NCBI RefSeq assembly: GCF_964244285.1
Contig: NZ_CAXTHT010000002.1
Span: 124,001-188,000 of the forward strand
Direction of reading: 5' to 3'
Length of the DNA stretch: 64,000 nucleotides
Source of the DNA: Microlunatus sp964244285
Lineage (GTDB): Bacteria > Actinomycetota > Actinomycetes > Propionibacteriales > Propionibacteriaceae
The position numbers and the translations under genes were made by a program. The notes under the pieces are model-generated. The model made no database searches. It saw nothing but the letters and a program-made list of their open reading frames with translations, and was not told where the DNA came from. Of the stretch, positions 27,718 to 35,843 are shown in pieces (the first letter of the stretch is position 1; each line of letters opens with the position of its first letter).

Positions 27718-28236
27718 GTGTCTGACACCGCCACCGAGACCACGCCTGACGAGGTCACCCCGTTCGTCGACGAGGACCGCGAGATCGCCTACCGGTCCGA
27801 GGCTGCCCCGCAGACCTCGTTCGGCCCGTCCGGCCGTCCCGCCGTCGTCGCCCCCGCGGGAGCGACCGGCCGCCGCAAGGAGGCCATCGCCCGCGTCCGG
27901 ATCGTCCCGGGCAACGGCCAGTGGGTCATCAACGGGCGGACGCTGGAGGACTACTTCCCCAACAAGGTGCACCAGCAGATCGTCTCCGAGCCCTTCTCCA
28001 CGGCCGCGGTGCCCGGTTCCTACGACGTGATCGCGCGTATCCACGGCGGCGGGGTGACCGGCCAGGCCGGAGCGCTGCGCCTCGGGATCGCCCGCTGCCT
28101 CAACTCCGTGGACGAGGAGGCGAGCCGCCCGTCGCTCAAGAAGGCCGGGATGCTCACCCGTGACGCCCGGATCAAGGAGCGCAAGAAGGCTGGTCTGAAG
28201 AAGGCCCGTAAGGCTCCTCAGTACAGCAAGCGCTGA
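27718..28236 (+). CDS. rpsI: 30S ribosomal protein S9
   Basis: A 172-residue small-subunit protein. Residues 45-172 are the S9 core (TGRRKEAIARVRIVPGNG, then GGGVTGQAGALRLGIARCL), ending in the conserved basic tail RKAPQYSKR that reaches the P-site tRNA. About 40 acidic residues precede the core, an actinobacterial N-terminal extension. The GTG start follows GCCAAGGGA. The stop lies 16 bases before glmM. Confidence 0.98.
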   Translation: MSDTATETTPDEVTPFVDEDREIAYRSEAAPQTSFGPSGRPAVVAPAGATGRRKEAIARVRIVPGNGQWVINGRTLEDYFPNKVHQQIVSEPFSTAAVPGSYDVIARIHGGGVTGQAGALRLGIARCLNSVDEEASRPSLKKAGMLTRDARIKERKKAGLKKARKAPQYSKR

Positions 28237-28252
28237 CGTCGCGAGGCGCTGA

Positions 28253-29605
28253 ATGGGCCGGCTCTTCGGTACCGACGGTGTCCGTGGCAAGGCCAACGAG
28301 GCGCTGACCGCCGAGCTCGCGATGCAGCTCGCGGTGGCGGCCGCCCATGTCCTGGCCGACCCGAGTGACCTCGGCGGGCGCAAGCCCCGCGCGGTCGTCG
28401 GCCGTGACCCGCGGGCGTCTGGTGAGTTCCTCGAAGCCGCGGTCGTCGCGGGCCTGGCCAGTGCCGGCGTGGACGTCGTCCGTCTCGGCGTGCTGCCGAC
28501 CCCGGGCGTGGCCTACCTGACGGGGGCCACCGGCGCCGACTTCGGGGTGATGCTGTCGGCGAGCCACAACCCGATGCCCGACAACGGGATCAAGTTCTTC
28601 GCCCGAGGCGGCAGCAAGCTCGACGACGCCCTCGAGGACGCCATCGAGGACCGGCTCGAGGGCCCTTGGACGCGGCCCACGGGTGCGGCGGTCGGCCGGG
28701 TCACCGACGACACCTCCCTGGTCGAGACCTACGTCGCGCACCTGGTCAACAGCGTCGGCGGACCGATCAGCCTGGACGGCATCACCGTGGTCGTCGACTG
28801 TGCGAACGGCGCCGGCTCGATGGCCGGCCCGGCGGCGTTCGAGGCCCAGGGGGCGCGGGTCTTCCGGATCCACGCCGACCCCGACGGCACCAACATCAAC
28901 GAGAACTGCGGATCCACCCACATGGACTCGCTCCGCACCGAGGTGCTGGCCCGCGGGGCCGACATTGGGGTGGCCCTGGACGGGGACGCGGACCGCTGCC
29001 TGGCGGTGGACGCCGCCGGCCGGATCGTCGACGGCGACCAGATCCTCGCCGTCCTCGCCCTCGCCCTGCACGAGTCGGGCCGGCTCGTGAGGGACACGGT
29101 GGTGGCGACCGTGATGAGCAACCTCGGCTTCGTCAACGCCATGCGGGCGCACGGGCTGACGGTCGAGCAGACCCGGGTGGGGGACCGCTACGTCCTGGAG
29201 GCCATGCGTGAGGGCGGCTTCTTCCTGGGCGGCGAGCAGTCCGGGCACGTGGTGATGATGGAGCACGCCACCACCGGCGACGGGGTGCTCACCGGGCTGC
29301 ACCTGATGAGCCGGATGGTGACCAGCGGCCAGACGCTCGCCCAGCTCGCCTCGGTGATGACCCGGCTGCCGCAGGTGATGGTGAACGTCCCGGGCGTGGA
29401 CAAGTCACGGGCCGACACCGACCCCGAGCTGATCGCGGCCGTCGAGCAGGCCTCGACCGAGCTCGGCCACTCCGGCCGGGTGCTGCTGCGCCCCTCGGGC
29501 ACGGAGTCCCTGGTCCGCGTCATGGTCGAGGCCGAGACCTTCGACCAGGCCAACGACCTCGCCCACCGGCTCGCCGACGTGGTCCGCACCTCGCTGGCGC
29601 TCTGA
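28253..29605 (+). CDS. glmM: Phosphoglucosamine mutase
   Basis: This 450-residue enzyme interconverts glucosamine-6-phosphate and glucosamine-1-phosphate for peptidoglycan precursors. The phosphoserine is Ser104 in MLSASHNPMPDNGIKFF, the metal loop is DGDADR, the sugar loop GGEQSGH and the phosphate loop RPSGTESLVRVM. It directly follows rpsI and so is likely in the ribosomal transcript. glmS lies 1.1 kb downstream, beyond the opposing coaA. Confidence 0.97.
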   Translation: MGRLFGTDGVRGKANEALTAELAMQLAVAAAHVLADPSDLGGRKPRAVVGRDPRASGEFLEAAVVAGLASAGVDVVRLGVLPTPGVAYLTGATGADFGVMLSASHNPMPDNGIKFFARGGSKLDDALEDAIEDRLEGPWTRPTGAAVGRVTDDTSLVETYVAHLVNSVGGPISLDGITVVVDCANGAGSMAGPAAFEAQGARVFRIHADPDGTNINENCGSTHMDSLRTEVLARGADIGVALDGDADRCLAVDAAGRIVDGDQILAVLALALHESGRLVRDTVVATVMSNLGFVNAMRAHGLTVEQTRVGDRYVLEAMREGGFFLGGEQSGHVVMMEHATTGDGVLTGLHLMSRMVTSGQTLAQLASVMTRLPQVMVNVPGVDKSRADTDPELIAAVEQASTELGHSGRVLLRPSGTESLVRVMVEAETFDQANDLAHRLADVVRTSLAL

Positions 29606-29637
29606 CCGGGCTGGCGGCGAGGCGCCCCTCATCAGGT

Positions 29638-29663
29638 CAGGCACCTCCTGCACGGGGTGCCTG
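29638..29663. terminator. Hairpin between convergent glmM and coaA
   Basis: Perfect 8-bp arms CAGGCACC/GGTGCCTG enclose a 10-base loop, placed so that it can end transcripts from both sides. Confidence 0.65.
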
Positions 29664-29696
29664 GGCCGCGAAGGGGTGCTCGATCGTCCCGGCGCC

Positions 29697-30647
29697 TCAG
29701 ACCTTGCGGATCCGGACCCAGCTCACGTGGTGGTCGGCGTCCTTGCGCAGGATCGCGGTGGCCCGGCCACGCGTGGGGCGGATGTTCTGGACCAGGTTGG
29801 GGCCGTTGATGCTGTCCCACACCTGCTGGGCCTGACGCACGGCAGCCGCGGGGGAGAGCTCGCCGTAGCGGGTGAAGTAGGAGCGCGGGTCGCGGAAGGC
29901 GGTCTCGCGCAGGGACAGGAACCGGGCCACGTACCAGTCCCGGACGTCGGCGGTGTCGGCGTCGACGTAGACGGAGAAGTCGAAGAAGTCGCTCACCGCC
30001 AGGCCGGTGGTGCCGTCCGGGCGAACCCGGGCCGGCTGCAGCACGTTCAGGCCCTCGATGATCACGATGTCCGGGCGGTGCAGCACGACCTGCGCCTCGG
30101 GCACGATGTCGTAGACCAAGTGGCTGTAGACGGGTGCCGCGACCTCCTCGCGTCCGGACTTCACGTCCATCACGAAGCGCAGCAGGGCCCGCCGGTCGTA
30201 GGACTCCGGGAAGCCCTTGCGCTGCATCAGCCCGCGGCGCTCCAGCTCGGCGTTGGGGTAGAGGAAGCCGTCCGTGGTCACCAGGTCCACCCGCGGGTGC
30301 TCGGGCCACGCGGCGAGCAGCTCGCGCAGCAGCCGGGCGGTGGTGGACTTGCCCACCGCGACCGACCCGGCGATGCCGATGACGAACGGGGTCCGGTCCA
30401 CCGACAGCTGCAGGAACTCACTCGTCGAGCGGTAGAGCTCGCCGGTGTGCAGCACGTAGCGGGTCAGCAGCCGGCTCAACGGCAGGTAGACCTCGCGGAC
30501 GTCGGTGAGGCTGGTCGGGTCGCCGAGCCCGCGGACGCGTTCGAGCGCCGCAGAGTCGAGGCTGACCGCCGACTGCTCGGCCAGGGCTGCCCAGTCGGCC
30601 CGGCTGCGCTCCACGTACGGCCCGAAGACCTGGGCGTCGGAGGGCAT
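29697..30647 (-). CDS. coaA: Pantothenate kinase, type I
   Basis: A 316-residue kinase that phosphorylates pantothenate in the first step of coenzyme A synthesis. The P-loop is GIAGSVAVGKSTTAR (about residue 98). The TDGFLYPN, KGFPESYD, VIIEGLNVLQP and SDFFDFSVYVDA segments are all CoaA hallmarks, and length is normal. The start ATG at 30647 gives the usual FGPYVERSRADWAAL beginning. It stands alone on the minus strand, divergent from glmS with only 87 bases between. Confidence 0.96.
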   Translation of the reverse strand: MPSDAQVFGPYVERSRADWAALAEQSAVSLDSAALERVRGLGDPTSLTDVREVYLPLSRLLTRYVLHTGELYRSTSEFLQLSVDRTPFVIGIAGSVAVGKSTTARLLRELLAAWPEHPRVDLVTTDGFLYPNAELERRGLMQRKGFPESYDRRALLRFVMDVKSGREEVAAPVYSHLVYDIVPEAQVVLHRPDIVIIEGLNVLQPARVRPDGTTGLAVSDFFDFSVYVDADTADVRDWYVARFLSLRETAFRDPRSYFTRYGELSPAAAVRQAQQVWDSINGPNLVQNIRPTRGRATAILRKDADHHVSWVRIRKV

Positions 30648-30734
30648 GGGCAGAAATCTAACGGCTCGGCCCCGGCTCGACCCGCAGGCTCGAGGAGCCC
30701 TCCGGCGCCGGAGCCGCGGGGTAAGGTTCCGCGC

Positions 30735-32579
30735 ATGTGCGGCATCGTCGGTTACGTCGGACCCCAGGCCGCCGTGGACACCGTCGTCAACGGCCTGCGC
30801 CGGCTGGAGTACCGCGGCTACGACTCGGCCGGCGTCGCCGTCGTGGCCGGGGGCCGGCTGCACCTGGCCAAGAAGGCCGGCAAGCTCGGCAACCTGGAGA
30901 AGGAGCTGGCCGAGCACCCGCTGCCCACCTCCGGGCTCGGTATCGGGCACACCCGCTGGGCCACCCACGGTGGCCCGAACGACGTCAACGCCCACCCGCA
31001 CCTCTCGGCGCACGAGCGGGTGGCCCTGGTCCACAACGGCATCGTCGAGAACTACGTCCGGCTCCGCGGCGAGCTCGAGGCCGCCGGCCTCACCATGACG
31101 TCGGAGACCGACAGCGAGGTGGTCGCCCACCTGGTGGCCCAGCAGGTCGAGGCGGGTGCGCGTCTGGACGAGGCGCTGCGGACGGTCTGCGGTCGGCTGG
31201 AGGGCACGTTCACCCTGGTCGCGGTGGACAGCCAGGACCCGACCGCGGTGGTCGCCGCCCGACGGAACTCCCCGCTGGTGGTGGGGGTGGGGCAGGGTGA
31301 GAACTTCCTGGCTTCCGACGTGGCGGCCTTCATCGAGCACACCCGCGAGGCCATCGAGCTCGGCCAGGACCAGGTCGTCCGCATCACCGCCGACGCGATC
31401 GAGGTGACCACCTTCGACGGCAGCCCGGCCGAGGTCCGGCCCTATCACGTCGACTGGGACCTCTCCGCCGCCGAGAAGGGCGGCTACGACTGGTTCATGC
31501 GCAAGGAGATCCACGAGCAGCCGCGGGCCGTCGCCGACACCCTGCTCGGACGCTACGACGCGAACGCACGCCTGACCCTGGACGAGATCCGGATCAGCGA
31601 GGACGAGCTCCGCAGCATCGACAAGATCGTGGTGATCGCCTGCGGCACCGCCTTCTACGCCGGGATGGTGGCCAAGTACGCGATCGAGCACTGGACGCGG
31701 ATCCCCTGCGAGGTGGAGCTGGCCAGCGAGTTCCGCTACCGCGACCCGATCGTCGGCCCGACGACGCTGGTGGTGGCGATCAGCCAGTCCGGCGAGACCG
31801 CGGACACGCTGATGGCCATCCGGCACGCCCAGCAGCAGCGGGCGCGCGTGCTGGCGGTGTGCAACACCAACGGCTCGACGATCCCGCGCGAGGCCGACGC
31901 GGTGATCTACACCCACGCCGGCCCCGAGATCGGCGTCGCCTCGACCAAGGGCTTCCTGACCCAGCTGGTCGCCTGCTACCTGCTGGGCCTCTACCTCGCG
32001 CAGGTCCGGGGAACGAAGTTCGGCGACGAGATCGCTGCGGTGATGCGCGAGCTGGCGGCCATGCCGGACGCCATCGCCGCGGTGCTCGACGGGATCCAGC
32101 CGGTGCTGGACCTGGCCGCGGAGTTCGTCGATGCCCCTTCCGTGCTCTTCCTGGGCCGGCACGTCGGCTACCCCGTGGCGCTCGAGGGCGCGCTCAAGCT
32201 CAAGGAGCTCGCCTACATCCACGCCGAGGGCTTCGCGGCCGGTGAGCTCAAGCACGGCCCGATCGCCCTGCTCGAGAACGACCTGCCGGTGTTCGCGGTG
32301 GTTCCGCCCAAGGGCCGGGACATGCTGCACGCCAAGGTGCTGTCGAACCTGCAGGAGGTACGCGCCCGCGGCGCCCGGACGGTGGTGCTCGCCGAGGAGG
32401 ACGACCACGACGTGACGCCGTACGCGGACGTCCTGATCCGGCTGCCGCGGGTGTCCACGCTGCTGCAGCCACTGGTCGCGACGGTGCCGCTGCAGGTCTT
32501 CGCCTGCGAGCTCGCCAGCCGCAAGGGCCACGACGTCGACCAGCCGCGGAATCTCGCCAAGTCCGTCACCGTCGAGTGA
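30735..32579 (+). CDS. glmS: Glutamine--fructose-6-phosphate aminotransferase
   Basis: A 614-residue enzyme producing glucosamine-6-phosphate. The start is fixed by the nucleophile: ATG followed by Cys2 in MCGIVGYVG, which is exposed when Met is removed. The glutaminase domain has HTRWATHGGPNDVNAHPH and GDVA-region residues. Two SIS sugar-isomerase domains follow (CGTAFYAGMVAKY, SQSGETADTLMAI) and the C-terminus ends in RNLAKSVTVE as in the family. Together with glmM and alr it supplies cell-wall precursors. I see no glmS ribozyme upstream. Confidence 0.97.
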   Translation: MCGIVGYVGPQAAVDTVVNGLRRLEYRGYDSAGVAVVAGGRLHLAKKAGKLGNLEKELAEHPLPTSGLGIGHTRWATHGGPNDVNAHPHLSAHERVALVHNGIVENYVRLRGELEAAGLTMTSETDSEVVAHLVAQQVEAGARLDEALRTVCGRLEGTFTLVAVDSQDPTAVVAARRNSPLVVGVGQGENFLASDVAAFIEHTREAIELGQDQVVRITADAIEVTTFDGSPAEVRPYHVDWDLSAAEKGGYDWFMRKEIHEQPRAVADTLLGRYDANARLTLDEIRISEDELRSIDKIVVIACGTAFYAGMVAKYAIEHWTRIPCEVELASEFRYRDPIVGPTTLVVAISQSGETADTLMAIRHAQQQRARVLAVCNTNGSTIPREADAVIYTHAGPEIGVASTKGFLTQLVACYLLGLYLAQVRGTKFGDEIAAVMRELAAMPDAIAAVLDGIQPVLDLAAEFVDAPSVLFLGRHVGYPVALEGALKLKELAYIHAEGFAAGELKHGPIALLENDLPVFAVVPPKGRDMLHAKVLSNLQEVRARGARTVVLAEEDDHDVTPYADVLIRLPRVSTLLQPLVATVPLQVFACELASRKGHDVDQPRNLAKSVTVE

Positions 32580-32602
32580 CCACTCGCTAGGTCCTGGGCA
32601 GC

Positions 32603-32953
32603 GTGATCGTGGGAGTGGGCATCGACGTGTGCGATGTCAGCCGTTTCGCTGCGGCCGTCCAGCGCCGTCCCGGCATGATCACCAGGCTGTTCACCCCGGC
32701 CGAGGCCGAGCGCCCCGTGGCGTCCCAGGCTGCGCGGTTCGCGGCCAAGGAGGCCCTGGCCAAGGCCCTCGGTGCCCCGTCCGGCCTGTCCTGGTTGGAT
32801 TGTGAGGTCCACACCGATGATCTTGGTCGGCCGACGTTCAAGATCATCGGCACCGTCGCGGCCCGCGCCGCCGAGCTGGGCATCGGCCGGATCCACCTGT
32901 CGCTCTCCCACGACGCCGGGATCGCCTCCGCCATGGTGGTGTGCGAGCAGTGA
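32603..32953 (+). CDS. acpS: Holo-[acyl-carrier-protein] synthase
   Basis: This 116-residue phosphopantetheinyl transferase moves the CoA arm to acyl carrier protein. The Mg-binding Asp8 lies in IVGVGIDVCDVSRF, and the second motif is RFAAKEALAKALG. The C-terminal IHLSLSHDAGIASAMVV is typical. Length is normal. The start is GTG, 23 bases after glmS, and the end overlaps nnr. Confidence 0.95.
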   Translation: MIVGVGIDVCDVSRFAAAVQRRPGMITRLFTPAEAERPVASQAARFAAKEALAKALGAPSGLSWLDCEVHTDDLGRPTFKIIGTVAARAAELGIGRIHLSLSHDAGIASAMVVCEQ

Positions 32954-34425
32954 ACCTGCACGCCTACCGGGCGGACCAGGTGCGGGCCCTGGAGCAGTCG
33001 GTGATGGCCGTCGAGGGCCCGGACGTGCTGATGCAGCGGGCGGCCGCCGGGCTGGCCCGGAGCGCGCTGGACCTGCTGCGACGTACCCGCGGCTCGGTCT
33101 ACGGAGCCCGGGTGGTCGTGCTGGCCGGTACCGGGAACAACGCCGGCGACGCGCTCCACGCCGGGGCGCGGCTGGCGCGGCGCGGCGTCCGGGTGACGGC
33201 GGTGCTCGCCCTCGGCCGGACCCATGAGGCGGGGCTGGCCGCCTTGCTGGCGGCCGGCGGGATGCTGCGCTCGGCCGATCAGGCGGGGCTCGTCGACCTC
33301 GGTACGGTGTCGCGGCCGCCCGTCGACCTCTTCGTCGACGGCATCCTCGGCATCGGCGGCCGGGCCGGGCTGACGGGGCCGCTGGAGGGCCTCGTGGCCG
33401 TGACCGGCCGCTGGTCGATCCCGGTGCTGGCCGTCGACCTGCCCTCGGGAGTGGACACCGACACGGGCGCTGTGCCGGGGCCGGCGATCCGGGCCACCCG
33501 GACGGTGACCTTCGGCGTGCTCAAGCCCTGCCACCTGGTGGAACCCGCCCGTAGCCGGTGCGGTGAGCTCGAGCTGGTCGACATCGGCCTGGAGGACGCC
33601 GACCCGGACGAGCTGCCTGCCCTGCGCGGCTGCTCCTACGACGACCTGGCCCAGGCGTGGCCCTACCCGGCCGCCGACGGTGACAAGTACGCCCGCGGCG
33701 TCGTCGGCGTCGACACCGGGTCGGACACCTACCCCGGCGCGGCCGTGATGTCGACCTACGGTGCCGTCTACGCCGGTGCGGGGATGGTCCGCTTCCTCGG
33801 CTCGGACCGGCCGGCGCAGATCATCGGCGCGCAGCTGCCCAGCGTGGTGTTCTCGCCCGGACGGGTCCAGGCCCACCTCTTCGGCTCGGGCTGGGGCGAC
33901 AACGCCGCGGGTGGCGACACCCTGCTCCGCGCCGCCGACGAGGGTCTGCCTGCCGTGGTCGACGCCGACGGGCTCCGGTACCTCCCCGACCACTGCCCGG
34001 ACAGCTGGCTGCTGACCCCGCATGCGGGTGAGCTGGCCCGGCTGCTGGACGTACCGCGGGGTGAGGTCGAGGCGGACCCCCTCCGCGCCGTCCGGGCCGG
34101 CGCCGAGCAGATCGGGGCCACCGTGCTGCTCAAGGGCGCGACCCAGCTGGTGGCCACCCCCGGTCGCGACCTCGTCCTGGTAGCCCGGCCCGGTCCGTCC
34201 TGGACGGCTCAGGCCGGGTCCGGCGACGTCCTCGGCGGCGTCTGCGCCGCCCTGCTCGCGGCGGGGGTCCGCCCCCAGCTCGCGGGTCAGCTCGGTGCGT
34301 CGGTCCAGGCGACCGCCGCCGAGGCGCACCCGGGCGCGATCCCGCCGCAGGAGCTGGCCCGAGCCATCGGTGCGCTGCTTGGGGACCTCCAGCGGCGCCG
34401 CGACCAGCTGGTTCTGCACCGGTGA
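32950..34425 (+). CDS. nnr: Bifunctional NAD(P)HX epimerase/dehydratase
   Basis: A 491-residue fusion that repairs damaged hydrated NAD(P)H. Residues 1 to about 210 are the epimerase domain (YjeF N-terminal type, with VVVLAGTGNNAGDALHAGARL). The rest is the ADP-dependent dehydratase (LLTPHAGELARLL, LLKGATQLVA and the GSGDVLGGVCAALLAAG nucleotide site). A GTG at 32950 overlaps the acpS stop by four bases. Another GTG at 32941 is possible. It is coupled to alr by a GTGA overlap. Confidence 0.93.
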   Translation: MNLHAYRADQVRALEQSVMAVEGPDVLMQRAAAGLARSALDLLRRTRGSVYGARVVVLAGTGNNAGDALHAGARLARRGVRVTAVLALGRTHEAGLAALLAAGGMLRSADQAGLVDLGTVSRPPVDLFVDGILGIGGRAGLTGPLEGLVAVTGRWSIPVLAVDLPSGVDTDTGAVPGPAIRATRTVTFGVLKPCHLVEPARSRCGELELVDIGLEDADPDELPALRGCSYDDLAQAWPYPAADGDKYARGVVGVDTGSDTYPGAAVMSTYGAVYAGAGMVRFLGSDRPAQIIGAQLPSVVFSPGRVQAHLFGSGWGDNAAGGDTLLRAADEGLPAVVDADGLRYLPDHCPDSWLLTPHAGELARLLDVPRGEVEADPLRAVRAGAEQIGATVLLKGATQLVATPGRDLVLVARPGPSWTAQAGSGDVLGGVCAALLAAGVRPQLAGQLGASVQATAAEAHPGAIPPQELARAIGALLGDLQRRRDQLVLHR

Positions 34426-35573
34426 CGGCCGGCATCGACCCGGCCACGGCCCGCGCGGACATCGACCTGTCCGCCTTGGGGGCCAACCTGCGCACGCTGG
34501 CCGCGCACGCTGCGCCGGCCCAGCTGATGCTGGTGGTCAAGGCCGACGCCTATGGTCACGGCATGCTGCGCTGCGCGGCGGCCGCGCGGGCGGCCGGGGT
34601 GGCCTGGCTGGGAGTGGCCACCCCCGCCGAGGCGCTCGCCCTGCGCGAGGACGGTGACACCGGGCTGCTGCTGGCCTGGCTCTACGGCGTGGACGAGGAT
34701 CTCGCGCCGCTGGTGGCCGCCGACGTGGACGTCTCGGTGCAGTCGGCCGACCAGGTGTCCCGGCTGGTGGCCGCCGCGGCCGTGACCGAGCGCCGGGCGC
34801 GGGTGCACCTCAAGGTGGACACCGGGCTGTCCCGCAACGGGGCCGCCTCTTCGGACTGGCCGGAGCTGTTCGCGGCGGCCGCCGAGGCGGAGGAGACCGG
34901 TGCGGTCGAGGTGGTCGCCGTCTGGTCCCACCTCGCGGCGGCCGACGAGCCCGGCCACCCCGCGACGGCCGTTCAGGTCGAGGCGTTCGATCGGGCGTGG
35001 GCAGCGGCGCGCGCGGCCGGGCTGCGTCCACGGTTGCAGCACCTGGCCAACTCCGCCGGCGCCCTGGTGGCGCCCCGGACCCGGTACGACCTCGTCCGGG
35101 TGGGCGTCGCCGCGTACGGGGTGGAGCCTGCTCCTGGGCTGGCGGGGATGGCCGGGATCGAGCTGCGGCCGGTGATGACCCTGCGCGCCACCCTGGCGAA
35201 CGTCAAGGAGATCCCGGCCGGCGCGGGGGTGTCCTACGGCTGGGCCTGGACCGCCCCCGCACGCACGACCGTGGGGCTGGTGCCGCTGGGCTACGCCGAC
35301 GGCATCCCGCGGCACGCGGGCAACCGGGCGGAGGTCGGCCTCGACGGCACCCGGGTCCCGGTGCGCGGGCGGATCTGCATGGACCAGTTCGTCGTCGAGC
35401 TGGGCGCGGACTCGACGTACGAGCCCGGGGCCGAGGTGCTGGTCTTCGGTCCTGGTGACGACGGGGAGCCGACGGCGGCCGACTGGGCTGACTGGTGCGA
35501 CACGATCGGCTACGAGATCGTGACCCGGATCGGCCCACGGGTCCCGCGTCGCTATCTCGGTCAGCGGGAATGA
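34422..35573 (+). CDS. alr: Alanine racemase
   Basis: This PLP enzyme of 383 residues makes D-alanine for peptidoglycan. The PLP lysine is Lys40 in VVKADAYGHG and the second catalytic base is Tyr272 in GVSYGWAWTA. The ICMDQFVVELG region is also present. It is the last gene of the glmS-acpS-nnr-alr run. In mycobacteria alr lies directly before tsaE, while here the helicase gene separates them. Confidence 0.96.
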   Translation: MTAGIDPATARADIDLSALGANLRTLAAHAAPAQLMLVVKADAYGHGMLRCAAAARAAGVAWLGVATPAEALALREDGDTGLLLAWLYGVDEDLAPLVAADVDVSVQSADQVSRLVAAAAVTERRARVHLKVDTGLSRNGAASSDWPELFAAAAEAEETGAVEVVAVWSHLAAADEPGHPATAVQVEAFDRAWAAARAAGLRPRLQHLANSAGALVAPRTRYDLVRVGVAAYGVEPAPGLAGMAGIELRPVMTLRATLANVKEIPAGAGVSYGWAWTAPARTTVGLVPLGYADGIPRHAGNRAEVGLDGTRVPVRGRICMDQFVVELGADSTYEPGAEVLVFGPGDDGEPTAADWADWCDTIGYEIVTRIGPRVPRRYLGQRE

Positions 35574-35783
35574 ACCGGCGCCAGACGGAGTTCCGTCGGT
35601 GCTCGGCCAGCTGGCGGAGCGGGCCCGAGCAGGGCGGTACGGGTTGGTCCGGCCGCTCCGATTCTTCGGGTACGCAACTCCGATGGTAGGGTGATGGTCC
35701 CGGTCGCTGCTCCGTAGCCCGGTCACCGCGCGCTCCGAGAAGAGAATGCGCTCGTAGGCTCGTCTTCCCACCTCACCACAGAT

Positions 35784-35828
35784 GGTTCGGGCGTTGACGT
35801 GCCTGAACCAAGGTCCGCATCGCCGGAC
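35784..35828 (+). promoter_or_regulatory. Two hairpins in the helicase leader
   Basis: GGTTCGGGC (35784-35792) pairs with GCCTGAACC (35801-35809) through eight pairs plus one G:U. GTCCG (35813-35817) pairs with CGGAC (35824-35828). They lie 15-60 bases before the helicase ATG, so the message would have a structured leader. The rest of the 270-base gap after alr shows only a weak -10-like TAGGGT at 35687. Confidence 0.5.
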
Positions 35829-35843
35829 AGAAGTGTGAGTTTC

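Noticed and set aside
30648..30734. Possible glmS ribozyme or riboswitch in the coaA-glmS gap
   Set aside because: The gap is only 87 bases and shows no ribozyme-like core.
29697..32531. Very long antisense reading frame across glmS and coaA
   Set aside because: The part over glmS is a GC-rich shadow of glmS on the opposite strand. Only the coaA portion (29697-30647) has family motifs and a proper start.
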